Of a stretch of DNA of 9,307 bases, positions 1 to 5,892 are shown one piece after another (the stretch's first letter is position 1; every line of letters begins with the position of its first letter). This stretch comes from an uncultured Angelakisella sp. (GTDB lineage Bacteria; Bacillota; Clostridia; Oscillospirales; Ruminococcaceae): assembly GCA_904420255.1 (NCBI GenBank), contig CAJFUT010000065.1:1-9307 (forward strand). Reading direction: 5' to 3'. Under the pieces are notes generated by a model. It saw only the letters and a program-made list of their open reading frames with translations. It was not told where the DNA came from and made no database searches. The translations under genes and the position numbers were made by a program.

Positions 1-1
1 G

Positions 2-1768
2 GACGCCTCCTCCTTCCCCTCCGGGGGGCTGCGGGCCACCTTCGAGGCCCGGGGCTACACCGCCTGGGACCCCACCAGCCCCGCCTTTGTGAAGGACCAC
101 ACCCTCTACATCCCCACCGCCTTCTGCGCCTACGGCGGCCAGGCCCTGGACCAGAAGACCCCCCTCCTGCGGTCGATGGAGGCGGTGAGCCGGGAGGCGG
201 TGCGGTTCTGCAAGGCCATCGGCATGGAGGACGTCACCCGGGTGGAGCCCAGCGTGGGGGCGGAGCAGGAATACTTCATCGTGGACCGGGCCGCCTATGA
301 GGAGCGGCTGGACCTGAAAATCTGCGGCACCACCCTCATGGGGGCCCCCATGCCCAAGGGCCAGGAGCTGGACGACCACTACCTGGGCCGGATCCGGCTG
401 CGGATCTCCAAATTCATGGAGGAGGCGGACCGCCGCCTCTGGGAGCTGGGGGTGCCCTCCAAGACCAAGCACAACGAGGTGGCCCCGGCCCAGCACGAGC
501 TGGCCCCGGTTTACGAAAGCTGCAACGTGGCCTGCGACCACAACCAGCTTGTCATGGAAACCCTCCGGGAGGTGGCCAAGGAGCAGGGGCTGGCCTGCCT
601 CCTCCACGAGAAGCCCTTCGCCCGGGTCAACGGCAGCGGCAAGCACGATAACTATTCCCTCTGCACCGATACGGGGGTGAACCTCCTCTCCCCCGGGAAG
701 GACCCGGCGGGTAACCCCCGGTTCCTCCTGACCCTCTGCGCCTTCCTCCGGGGCATCGATTCCTACCCCGAGCTGCTGCGCCTTTCCGCCGCCACCCCCG
801 GCAACGACTGCCGCCTGGGCGGCAACGAGGCGCCCCCCTCCATCATCTCGGTCTTCCTGGGGGACGCCCTCCTGGATACCCTCCGCCAGGCCGCCGGGGA
901 GGAGATCGCCGAAAGCCACGGGGGCCGCAGCCTCAGCATCGGCGTTTCCACCAGCCCGGAGCTGATGGCCGACGACAGCGACCGCAACCGCACCAGCCCC
1001 TTCGCCTTCACCGGCAACAAGTTCGAGTTCCGGATGGTGGGCTCCTCCCAGTCCATCGCCCTGGCAAACACCATCCTCAACACCATCCTGGCGGACAGCT
1101 TCAACGCCTTCGCCATCTATTTTGAGGAGGAGGGCTGCACCCCCGCCACCATCCGCCGGGTCATCGGGGAAACCCTCCGCAGCCACGGCCGGGTGGTCTT
1201 CAACGGCGACAACTACAGCGGCCAGTGGACCCAGGAGGCCCAGGAGCGGGGGCTGCCCGCCATCGGGGACACCGTCCAGGCCATGGAGGCCCTGGAGGAC
1301 CCCAAGAACTGGAAGCTGCTGGGGCGGTTCGGGGTGCTGACCCCGGAGGAGTGCGCCTCCCGCCGCGGGATCATGACCGAGAACTACAACAAGGTGGTGG
1401 GCATCGAGGCCGCCACCATGGTCCAGATGGTCCGCCGCCAGATCCTCCCCGCCGTGGCCCGCTGCACCGGCGGCGCCGCCCGGGACGTCCGGGACTTCGC
1501 CGCCGCCGCTGGGCGCCCCCAGGGCTACCTGGAGGAGTACCTGGAGGAGCTTTCCAACCTCACCAACGCCATCTCCAACGGGGTGGACAGCCTGGAGCGG
1601 GACCTGGATTCCCTCCCCGAGGACCCCAGGGAGCGGGCGGTCTATATGCGGGATGTGGTGCGCCGGGATATGGCCCAGCTGCGGGAATCCTGCGACAGCG
1701 CCGAGGCCCTCCTGCCCCGGGATGCCTGGCCCATCCCCACCTACACCGACCTGCTCCACTACGTTTAA
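2..1768 (+). CDS. glnN: Glutamine synthetase type III (GSIII), 5'-truncated by window edge
   Basis: ATP-dependent ligation of ammonium to glutamate to give glutamine, the main nitrogen-assimilation step; cytoplasmic. The frame is already open at base 2 (reading DASSFPSGG), so the GTG at 89 is an internal Val codon and not the start. About 588 residues are visible; GSIII enzymes have roughly 700, so about 110 N-terminal residues lie outside. Family hallmarks read directly: KTKHNEVAPAQHELAP (about 461-510), NGSGKHDNYS (about 629-658), RLGGNEAPPSIIS (about 811-850) and NRTSPFAFTGNKFEFRM (about 985-1035). These separate GSIII from the shorter GSI and GSII. The C-terminal GSIII extension is present and ends at TAA 1766-1768. 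No strong intrinsic terminator follows. The nearest hairpin (1799-1846) lacks a T-run. Confidence 0.97.
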   Translation, partial: DASSFPSGGLRATFEARGYTAWDPTSPAFVKDHTLYIPTAFCAYGGQALDQKTPLLRSMEAVSREAVRFCKAIGMEDVTRVEPSVGAEQEYFIVDRAAYEERLDLKICGTTLMGAPMPKGQELDDHYLGRIRLRISKFMEEADRRLWELGVPSKTKHNEVAPAQHELAPVYESCNVACDHNQLVMETLREVAKEQGLACLLHEKPFARVNGSGKHDNYSLCTDTGVNLLSPGKDPAGNPRFLLTLCAFLRGIDSYPELLRLSAATPGNDCRLGGNEAPPSIISVFLGDALLDTLRQAAGEEIAESHGGRSLSIGVSTSPELMADDSDRNRTSPFAFTGNKFEFRMVGSSQSIALANTILNTILADSFNAFAIYFEEEGCTPATIRRVIGETLRSHGRVVFNGDNYSGQWTQEAQERGLPAIGDTVQAMEALEDPKNWKLLGRFGVLTPEECASRRGIMTENYNKVVGIEAATMVQMVRRQILPAVARCTGGAARDVRDFAAAAGRPQGYLEEYLEELSNLTNAISNGVDSLERDLDSLPEDPRERAVYMRDVVRRDMAQLRESCDSAEALLPRDAWPIPTYTDLLHYV

Positions 1769-1798
1769 GCCGGGCTGGGGCCCGCAATCTCTTTTCTG

Positions 1799-1846
1799 TA
1801 TCCCTGCGCAGATGGAAGGCTTTTGGTTTTCTGCTGCGCAGGGATA
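1799..1846. repeat. 13-bp perfect inverted repeat downstream of glnN
   Basis: TATCCCTGCGCAG at 1799-1811 is the exact reverse complement of CTGCGCAGGGATA at 1834-1846, with a 22-base loop. It begins 31 bp after the glnN stop and could be an mRNA 3' stem-loop. The bases after the right arm (TTGATTTCTG) are not a clean T-run, so it is not a textbook intrinsic terminator. It may instead be the first module of the repeat cluster that follows. Confidence 0.6.
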
Positions 1847-1909
1847 TTGATTTCTGCGGCGTCGCGCCTCATTCTGTTTTTGTTCCGCTCGCAGCGCCAG
1901 TCCCCGGAT

Positions 1910-1937
1910 GCCACTTTCCCCATCAAAAGAAAGTGGC
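1910..1937. repeat. Hairpin with CACTTTC/GAAAGTG core, copy 1
   Basis: GCCACTTTC (1910-1918) pairs perfectly with GAAAGTGGC (1929-1937) around a 10-base loop, followed by CAAAGA. The same arm core and the trailing CAAAGA occur again at 2003-2034. This suggests two diverged copies of one element about 93 bp apart. Confidence 0.65.
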
Positions 1938-2002
1938 CAAAGACTGTCGCTGCGCTAGGCTTTCATTCAAGTAATACTCCGATCGGACCGGAAGTCCGGG
2001 CT

Positions 2003-2028
2003 TCACTTTCTCTGCCGAGAGAAAGTGA
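2003..2028. repeat. Hairpin with CACTTTC/GAAAGTG core, copy 2
   Basis: TTCACTTTCTCT (2002-2013) contains the left arm and AGAGAAAGTGA (2018-2028) is the right arm: 11 paired bases (2003-2013 with 2018-2028) around the tetraloop GCCG. It is followed by CAAAGAG. Its core matches the hairpin at 1910-1937, but the apex is longer. No T-run follows on either strand. Confidence 0.7.
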
Positions 2029-2078
2029 CAAAGAGCGGCCGGGGAGCCCCCCGGACCCCCGTGCGGGGCGATAGCCAT

Positions 2079-2280
2079 CCAGCGGGGGGTGTCGGCCCGG
2101 CCCGCCCGCTGTTCGCGACGGAGTCCGAGCCTCCACTGGCCCCCTGGTAGAACGCGTTCTCCCTAAGGCGTTGGACCAGGGAGGGGGGCTTCGGCTTGGC
2201 CCGCTGCTTGTTTCGCGGCCGGCTCCAAGCCTCCGCTGCCCCCTGGGTAGGGTGTAGGAAAACGCCTTCTGAATCCCAAG
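2079..2280. repeat. Imperfect tandem duplication, two units of about 89 and 105 bp
   Basis: Unit 1 (2079-2167) and unit 2 (2176-2280) align over their whole length with small gaps. Shared anchors in order are CCAG, GGGGGG, TCGG, GGCCCGCTG, TTCGCG, GCCTCC, CCCCCTGG, TAG, AACGC and a final CCC-TAAG/CCCAAG. GCCCGCT recurs at 2104 and 2199, a 95-bp period. The copies are well diverged, so the duplication is old or both copies belong to a dispersed family. Unit 1 also contains the palindrome AGAACGCGTTCT. No coding function is apparent. Confidence 0.65.
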
Positions 2281-2356
2281 CTGCGCGGCGCACAAACTTT
2301 CCTTCCTCACAACGCTGCTAACGTCAGTGGCTGCCGGGCCCACCCGGCCCCGGCCC

Positions 2357-2385
2357 TTGTAATTTTTCCCCTGGGGCGGTATGAT
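2357..2385 (+). promoter_or_regulatory. Sigma-A-type promoter of plsC
   Basis: -35 TTGTAA (2357-2362) and -10 TATGAT (2380-2385) are separated by exactly 17 bp. The predicted transcription start is near 2392. This favours the plsC ATG at 2413 (leader about 20 nt, SD AAGGGA at 2404-2409) over the upstream in-frame TTG at 2395, which would be nearly leaderless. Confidence 0.7.
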
Positions 2386-2412
2386 AGAGGTATCTTGATT
2401 TGGAAGGGAACG

Positions 2413-3159
2413 ATGGCTTTGCGGACCATCCTCTGGTTTCTTTATTTCTGGCTCTATCTGGTGGTGCTTCTCCCCCGGCTGCGGAAGGCCCAGCGCCTGG
2501 ATGGGGCGGGGGAGCTGGACGCCCGGGACGCCCTGGTGGAGCCCCAGGTGCGGAAATGGGCCCGCTCCCTGCTGAAAAAGGCGGGGGTTGAGGTGGAGGT
2601 TTCCGGCCTGGAGAACATCCCCGGCTGTCCCGCGGTGTTTGTGGCCAACCACCAGAGCTACTTTGACATCCCGGTGCTGCTGGCCTGGCTGGACCGGCCC
2701 CATCCCCTGGTGGCCAAGCAGGAAATCCGGAAAATCCCCCTGATCCGCAAATGGATGGAGCTGCTGGACTGCGTCTTTATCGACCGGGACAACCCCCGCC
2801 AGTCGGTGGCCGCCCTGGGGACGGCGGCCCGGAACATGACCCAGCGGGGGCGCTCCTTCATCATCTTCCCCGAGGGCACCCGGAGCCGGGGGGACCAGGT
2901 GGGGGAATTCAAAAACGGCGGCTTCCGGGTGGCCCTGAAATCCGGCGCCCCGGTGGTGCCGGTGGTCATCGACGGCACCTACCGGGCCATGGAGGCGAAC
3001 CATATGTGGATCCATCCCGCCAAGGTGCGACTCCAGGTGCTGCCCCCCATCCCCACCCAGGGAATGGACAAGGAGGAAGCCAAGGGCCTGGGGGAGCGGG
3101 TGCGGGATCTGATCGTCCAGGCCAAGGCGGCCCGGCAGGCCGGGCGGCCAAGTCCGTGA
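2413..3159 (+). CDS. plsC: 1-acyl-sn-glycerol-3-phosphate acyltransferase (PlsC/LPLAT family)
   Basis: Transfers an acyl group to the sn-2 position of lysophosphatidic acid to make phosphatidic acid, the precursor of membrane phospholipids; membrane-bound. 248 residues from ATG 2413. A hydrophobic N-terminal segment (about residues 5-20) would be the membrane anchor. Motif I is NHQSYFD, giving the catalytic HX4D as His80 and Asp85. Other family blocks are FIDRD (122-126), FPEGTRSRG (152-160, phosphate binding), FKNGG (166-170) and APVVPV (179-184). Length is typical for the family. An in-frame TTG at 2395 would add six residues but sits at the predicted transcription start. It is a single-gene unit with its own promoter. 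The last about ten residues (KAARQAGRPSP) are encoded within a GC-rich repeat that recurs just downstream, so the native C-terminus may have been altered by it. Confidence 0.95.
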   Translation: MALRTILWFLYFWLYLVVLLPRLRKAQRLDGAGELDARDALVEPQVRKWARSLLKKAGVEVEVSGLENIPGCPAVFVANHQSYFDIPVLLAWLDRPHPLVAKQEIRKIPLIRKWMELLDCVFIDRDNPRQSVAALGTAARNMTQRGRSFIIFPEGTRSRGDQVGEFKNGGFRVALKSGAPVVPVVIDGTYRAMEANHMWIHPAKVRLQVLPPIPTQGMDKEEAKGLGERVRDLIVQAKAARQAGRPSP

Positions 3160-3222
3160 GCTGTGTTTTCTGAGGCGCATGGGGGTGCGCCGCTCTTTGG
3201 GGGCCCGGCAGGCCGGGCGGCC
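3129..3222. repeat. 21-bp exact direct repeat, 73 bp apart, first copy inside plsC
   Basis: The same 21 bases occur at 3129-3149 and 3202-3222; the core is CCCGGCAGGCCGGGCGGCC. Each copy contains a self-complementary GCCCGGC-AG-GCCGGGC hairpin. The first copy encodes the end of plsC and the second lies in non-coding DNA beyond the stop. A degenerate third version begins near 3345. Confidence 0.8.
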
Positions 3223-3352
3223 TGGCCGGTCCCGAATGGGATGAAAGCCCCGGTGGGGCTTTCAAGGCCACGTTCCCGACCGCAGGGAGGGATGTCCGTG
3301 AGTTTACGGTTTGCACATCGCTGGTTTGTTCGCCGCTCTTTGGGGGCCCGGC
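3152..3352. repeat. Duplicated segment (~58 bp) with period about 143 bp
   Basis: GTCCGTGAG occurs at 3152-3160 and 3294-3302. An exact 22-bp block starting CGCCGCTCTTTGGGGG occurs at 3188-3209 and 3331-3352. The order and spacing of both blocks are conserved (offsets 142 and 143) while the bases between them differ. The segment between plsC and the antiporter therefore looks like two diverged copies of one element. The second copy ends about 28 bp before the antiporter stop. Confidence 0.75.
3242..3264. repeat. 10-bp perfect stem-loop between convergent genes
   Basis: TGAAAGCCCC (3242-3251) and GGGGCTTTCA (3255-3264) pair perfectly around the loop GGT. It lies between the ends of plsC (+) and the antiporter (-), where a shared terminator would be expected. 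Neither side has a T-run, so a terminator role is only a possibility. Confidence 0.55.
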
Positions 3353-3379
3353 CAGCCGGCGGGGGCTGCCCCGCCCCGC

Positions 3380-4318
3380 TCAGCGGAAAAGGAAAAGGAC
3401 ATAGCCGCCGTACAGCCCCAGCATGGCCGCCCCCTGCCAGCGGCGGAACCGCCCCAGGGCCAGGGCGGGAGGGACCATCACCAGGAAAAGGGCCAGGACA
3501 ACCCCTAAGTCCAGGAAGATCCCCGGGCGCTCCATGGGGAGGGTCCCCCCGGCGGCAAAGGCGCTGGCGGCGGGGACCGCCGTCATATCCAGGAAATTGG
3601 CCCCCATGATGTTCCCCACCGACAGGGAGGGCTGGCGCTTCACCAGGGCGGCGATGGTGGTCACCAGCTCGGGAAGGCTGGTGCCCAGGGCGATGAGGGT
3701 CAGGCCGATCACCGATTCCGGCACCCCCAGCAGCCGGGCCAGCACCGTGCCGTTATCCACCAGCAGCCGGGCCCCCGCCGCCAACCCCACCGCCCCAAAG
3801 ACAAATTTGCTGAGGTAGACCGCCGCCGCCCGGCGGTCGCGGTCCAGCTCCTCCCCCGGGGCGAAGGGAGCCCTGCGGGCCCAGTCCAGGTTGTTCTTCA
3901 GGAACACCGCCAGGAGGATCAGCAGAAAAACCCCTTCGCTCCACACCAGCCGGCCGTCGATGGCAAAGGCCGCCAGGGAAAGGACCGCCAGAACCAGGAG
4001 GACCCCCTTATCCCGGAAGGCCCCCCGCTCCACCTTCCCCGGCAGGAAAAGCACTGAAAGCCCCAGGATGAAGCCGGTGTTGCAGGACACCGAGCCCACG
4101 GCGTTCCCAAGGGCGATCTGCCCCGAGCCCTGGGCCGCCGCCAGGACGGACACCATCAGCTCCGGCATGGTGGTGGCCACGCTGACGATGGTGGCGGCGA
4201 TGATGAAGGGGGGGATGCCCGTCACCTGGGCGATCCACCAGGCCCCGTCCACAAAGCTGTCGCCGCCCTTCACCATCAGCACCAGCCCCAGGCCAAACAG
4301 CAGCAGCACCTCCACCAT
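3380..4318 (-). CDS. CaCA-family sodium/calcium (cation/Ca2+) antiporter
   Basis: Predicted inner-membrane exchanger of the YrbG/NCX_Mj type, exporting Ca2+ (or another cation) against Na+ or H+. 312 residues, mostly hydrophobic, with about ten membrane segments in two inverted halves joined by a charged loop (about 145-168). The alpha-1 repeat covers 47-80 (TTMPEL, then GNAVGSVSCN) and alpha-2 covers 211-244 (TSLPEL, then GNIMGANFLD). By comparison with NCX_Mj, Glu53 and Glu217 are the central ligands, with Ser76, Asn80 and Asp244 conserved. The serine expected at 240 is Ala, and alpha-1 has GSVSCN instead of GSNIxN, so ion preference may differ. ATG at 4318 has the SD GGAGG nine bases upstream. 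It lies downstream of the cupin gene on the same strand, but a terminator separates them. No promoter of its own was obvious. Confidence 0.9.
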   Translation of the reverse strand: MVEVLLLFGLGLVLMVKGGDSFVDGAWWIAQVTGIPPFIIAATIVSVATTMPELMVSVLAAAQGSGQIALGNAVGSVSCNTGFILGLSVLFLPGKVERGAFRDKGVLLVLAVLSLAAFAIDGRLVWSEGVFLLILLAVFLKNNLDWARRAPFAPGEELDRDRRAAAVYLSKFVFGAVGLAAGARLLVDNGTVLARLLGVPESVIGLTLIALGTSLPELVTTIAALVKRQPSLSVGNIMGANFLDMTAVPAASAFAAGGTLPMERPGIFLDLGVVLALFLVMVPPALALGRFRRWQGAAMLGLYGGYVLFLFR

Positions 4319-4355
4319 CCCGACACCCCTCCCCGCTTTCCCTGACGCTCCACGG

Positions 4356-4386
4356 AAAAGGCCCCCGGGTTAAAACCCCGGGGGCC
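4356..4386 (-). terminator. Intrinsic terminator of the cupin gene
   Basis: The 10-bp GC stem pairs 4360-4369 with 4377-4386, with loop TTAAAAC. On the minus strand it is followed by TTTT (plus-strand AAAA, 4356-4359). It lies about 85 bp past the cupin stop and just before the antiporter's SD, so it separates the two minus-strand genes. Confidence 0.75.
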
Positions 4387-4471
4387 GCCGCTTTGCTTGA
4401 CTGATCCGGGTCACACCTGATATATAGTGGTTCCCCGGCTTGTTTCATTCCGGAAAGGGAAAAAGGCCGCC

Positions 4472-4729
4472 TCAGCTTTTCACCTTCACCTTGACCGGCT
4501 CCAGGACCTCCCACTGGCACCGCAGACCCTGGGGGAAGGTCACCAGGTCCCCCGCCTCCAGGGGGATCTTCTCGCCGTATTGGTCAACCAGGGCCTTGCC
4601 CTGGGTAAAAAGGCAGACGGTTTTCTCATCATAAAACCAATCGGTGGTGCCCACCTCGCTGGAACGCTCCCGCAGATCCCGGAATTCCTCCTTCTGCGCG
4701 TCGGTGGCCTTCTGGACAAGTATCGCCAT
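4472..4729 (-). CDS. Small cupin-domain protein (Cupin_3-like), no histidines
   Basis: 85-residue single-domain beta-barrel protein of unknown substrate. The C-terminal half, including YGEKIPLEAGDLVTFPQG and CQWEVLEPVKV (about 51-81), follows the Cupin_3 pattern of strand, GD turn, P-x-G, then W-E-V. An N-terminal stretch rich in Lys/Glu/Arg precedes it. The whole protein has no histidine, so the usual cupin metal site (two or three His plus Glu) is absent. It may be a non-metal cupin or a small ligand-binding protein. The frame is open further upstream. I chose ATG 4729 because AGGAGGGA (4736-4743) lies six bases before it and a consensus promoter sits at 4764-4792, leaving a leader of about 28 nt. 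It is monocistronic and ends in its own terminator. It lies divergent from rbsK, but a functional link is not established. Confidence 0.85.
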   Translation of the reverse strand: MAILVQKATDAQKEEFRDLRERSSEVGTTDWFYDEKTVCLFTQGKALVDQYGEKIPLEAGDLVTFPQGLRCQWEVLEPVKVKVKS

Positions 4730-4763
4730 GATGAATCCCTCCTGTGTGAAGTTCTTAAAAAAC

Positions 4764-4792
4764 ATTATAGCAGGCCGCGCCGGGTTTGACAA
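4764..4792 (-). promoter_or_regulatory. Consensus sigma-A promoter of the cupin gene
   Basis: Reading the minus strand, -35 TTGTCA (4792-4787) and a perfect -10 TATAAT (4769-4764) are 17 bp apart. The predicted start is near 4757, followed by SD AGGAGGGA and ATG 4729. The -35 overlaps a plus-strand TTGACA at 4786-4791. Confidence 0.8.
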
Positions 4793-4794
4793 TG

Positions 4795-4890
4795 GATTTT
4801 TGATGAAATTATATAAATATTTTAAAAATTGTATATTCTTTTTATTTTGTATGACAGATTTCATTCTCCTGGCGAAAAATTGAATTCATG
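4795..4890. other. AT-rich divergent control region
   Basis: Between the cupin and rbsK promoters the sequence turns strongly AT-rich. It has runs of A and T and short palindromes such as TTATATAA (4809-4816) and AAATATTT (4815-4822), in contrast to its GC-rich surroundings. This is typical of UP elements or a regulator-binding region serving divergent promoters. No specific operator was recognised. Confidence 0.45.
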
Positions 4891-4908
4891 GGCAAAACAT
4901 GGTATCAT
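4880..4908 (+). promoter_or_regulatory. Sigma-A-type promoter of the rbsK operon
   Basis: -35 TTGAAT (4880-4885) and -10 TATCAT (4903-4908) are separated by 17 bp. The start is predicted near 4915, giving a leader of about 36 nt before ATG 4951. This excludes the in-frame ATG at 4888 as the ribokinase start, since it lies inside the promoter. Confidence 0.7.
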
Positions 4909-4950
4909 AAGGATTGGAACGACCCCAACGAGAGAAAGGAGCGGAGGAAC

Positions 4951-5877
4951 ATGAGCAAAAGCATCCTCATCATCGGCAGCCTCAACATGGATATGACCAT
5001 CCCTGTGGAGGAGCTCCCCCAAAAGGGGGAAACCATCCTGGGGGGCAGCCCCAGCTACATCCCCGGGGGCAAGGGGGCCAACCAGGCCTGCGCCGCGGGC
5101 AAGCTGGGAGGCCGGGTTGCCATGCTGGGCAAGGTGGGCCGGGACCAGATGGGCCGCGCCTTGAAGGAAAACCTGGCGGCCGCCGGGGTGGATGTTTCCC
5201 ATGTGGAAGAGACCTCCGACGCCCCCACCGGCATGGCGGTGATCTATGTGGACAAGCGGGGCAGCAACAGCATCGTGGTGATCCCCGGGGCCAACGGCTG
5301 CTGCGACAGGGCCTATGTCGAGGCCAACGAGGCCCTCATCGCCGCCCATGATATCATTGTACTCCAGCTGGAGATCCCCTATGACGCCGTTTTCGCCGCC
5401 GTCCGGCTGGCCAAAAAGCACGGCCGCATGGTGGTCCTCAACCCCGCCCCCGCCCCGGATTCCCTCCCCGACGAGGTCATCTCCGCCCTGGACTACTTCA
5501 CCCCCAACGAAACCGAGCTGGCCCGGATCGCCGGGATGGCGGCAGGCAGCGTCCGGGAGGCGGAAGCCGCTGGGAAGCGCCTGGTGGAAAAAGGGGTGGG
5601 CACCGTCCTCGCCACCCTGGGGGAGGCGGGCGCCCTCCTGGTGACCCGGGAGGAGGCCCGGCTGGTCCCCGCCCTCCGGGTGGACGCGGTGGACACCACC
5701 GCCGCCGGGGATACCTTCAACGGCGCCTTTGTCACCGCCCTGGCGGAGGGGACCCCCGAAGCGGAGGCCATCGCCTTCGCCAACAAGGCCGCCGCCATTT
5801 CGGTGACCCGCAAGGGCGCCCAGACCTCCATCCCCACCCGGGAGGAGCTGGACGCCTGGCAGCCGCCCCGCCCCTGA
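4951..5877 (+). CDS. rbsK: Ribokinase (PfkB family)
   Basis: Phosphorylates D-ribose to ribose 5-phosphate with ATP, feeding the pentose phosphate pathway and nucleotide synthesis; cytoplasmic. 308 residues, the normal ribokinase length. The N-terminal GSLNMD (9-14) holds the substrate-binding Asn/Asp. PfkB signature 1 is GGKGANQACAAGKLG (39-53), followed by NPAPAP (164-169) and PNETE (185-189). Signature 2 is DTTAAGDTFNGAF (248-260), with Asp254 as predicted catalytic base. Start chosen at ATG 4951, with SD AAGGAG (4936-4941) nine bases upstream; GGAGG at 4943-4947 is also close. It is the first gene of a two-gene operon with the HD-domain gene, 15 bp downstream. No ribose transporter or regulator is next to it here. 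Another PfkB sugar substrate is possible, but the motif set is closest to RbsK. Confidence 0.93.
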   Translation: MSKSILIIGSLNMDMTIPVEELPQKGETILGGSPSYIPGGKGANQACAAGKLGGRVAMLGKVGRDQMGRALKENLAAAGVDVSHVEETSDAPTGMAVIYVDKRGSNSIVVIPGANGCCDRAYVEANEALIAAHDIIVLQLEIPYDAVFAAVRLAKKHGRMVVLNPAPAPDSLPDEVISALDYFTPNETELARIAGMAAGSVREAEAAGKRLVEKGVGTVLATLGEAGALLVTREEARLVPALRVDAVDTTAAGDTFNGAFVTALAEGTPEAEAIAFANKAAAISVTRKGAQTSIPTREELDAWQPPRP

Positions 5878-5892
5878 GAGGAGAACCCCCAC

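Larger units (their letters stand above)
1769..2356. other. Long non-coding intergenic stretch rich in hairpins and repeats
   Basis: No convincing gene lies between glnN and the plsC promoter. Frames that stay open here have skewed Arg/Pro/Gly composition and cross the repeat units, and none has a credible start. The stretch contains a 13-bp inverted repeat (1799-1846), two related CACTTTC/GAAAGTG hairpins (1910-1937 and 2003-2028), a 12-bp palindrome AGAACGCGTTCT (2149-2160) and two degenerate direct copies of a roughly 90-105 bp unit (2079-2280). I read it as a site where interspersed non-coding repeats have accumulated. Confidence 0.7.

Noticed and set aside
2003..2293. Minus-strand 96-codon frame in the intergenic repeats
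   Set aside because: It spans both tandem units and a hairpin, has Arg/Pro/Gly-biased composition and no SD. Typical misannotation over non-coding repeats.
2395..2412. Upstream TTG start for plsC
   Set aside because: It sits about 3 nt from the predicted transcription start. GAGG at 2387-2390 would be upstream of the transcript, so ATG 2413 is preferred.
1963..3180. Long minus-strand open frame (about 405 codons) opposite plsC
   Set aside because: It is a GC-rich antisense shadow of plsC, whose family motifs and promoter are clear, and it crosses the repeat cluster. No start with SD and no family resemblance.
4397..4426. Plus-strand promoter-like TTGACT and TATATA, 18 bp apart
   Set aside because: It would only transcribe antisense to the cupin gene, the spacer is longer than 17 bp, and no plus-strand product follows. 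Kept only as a possible antisense start.
4888..4950. Earlier in-frame ATG for ribokinase
   Set aside because: It lies inside the predicted promoter and adds 21 residues lacking family similarity; ATG 4951 has the SD and gives the normal length.
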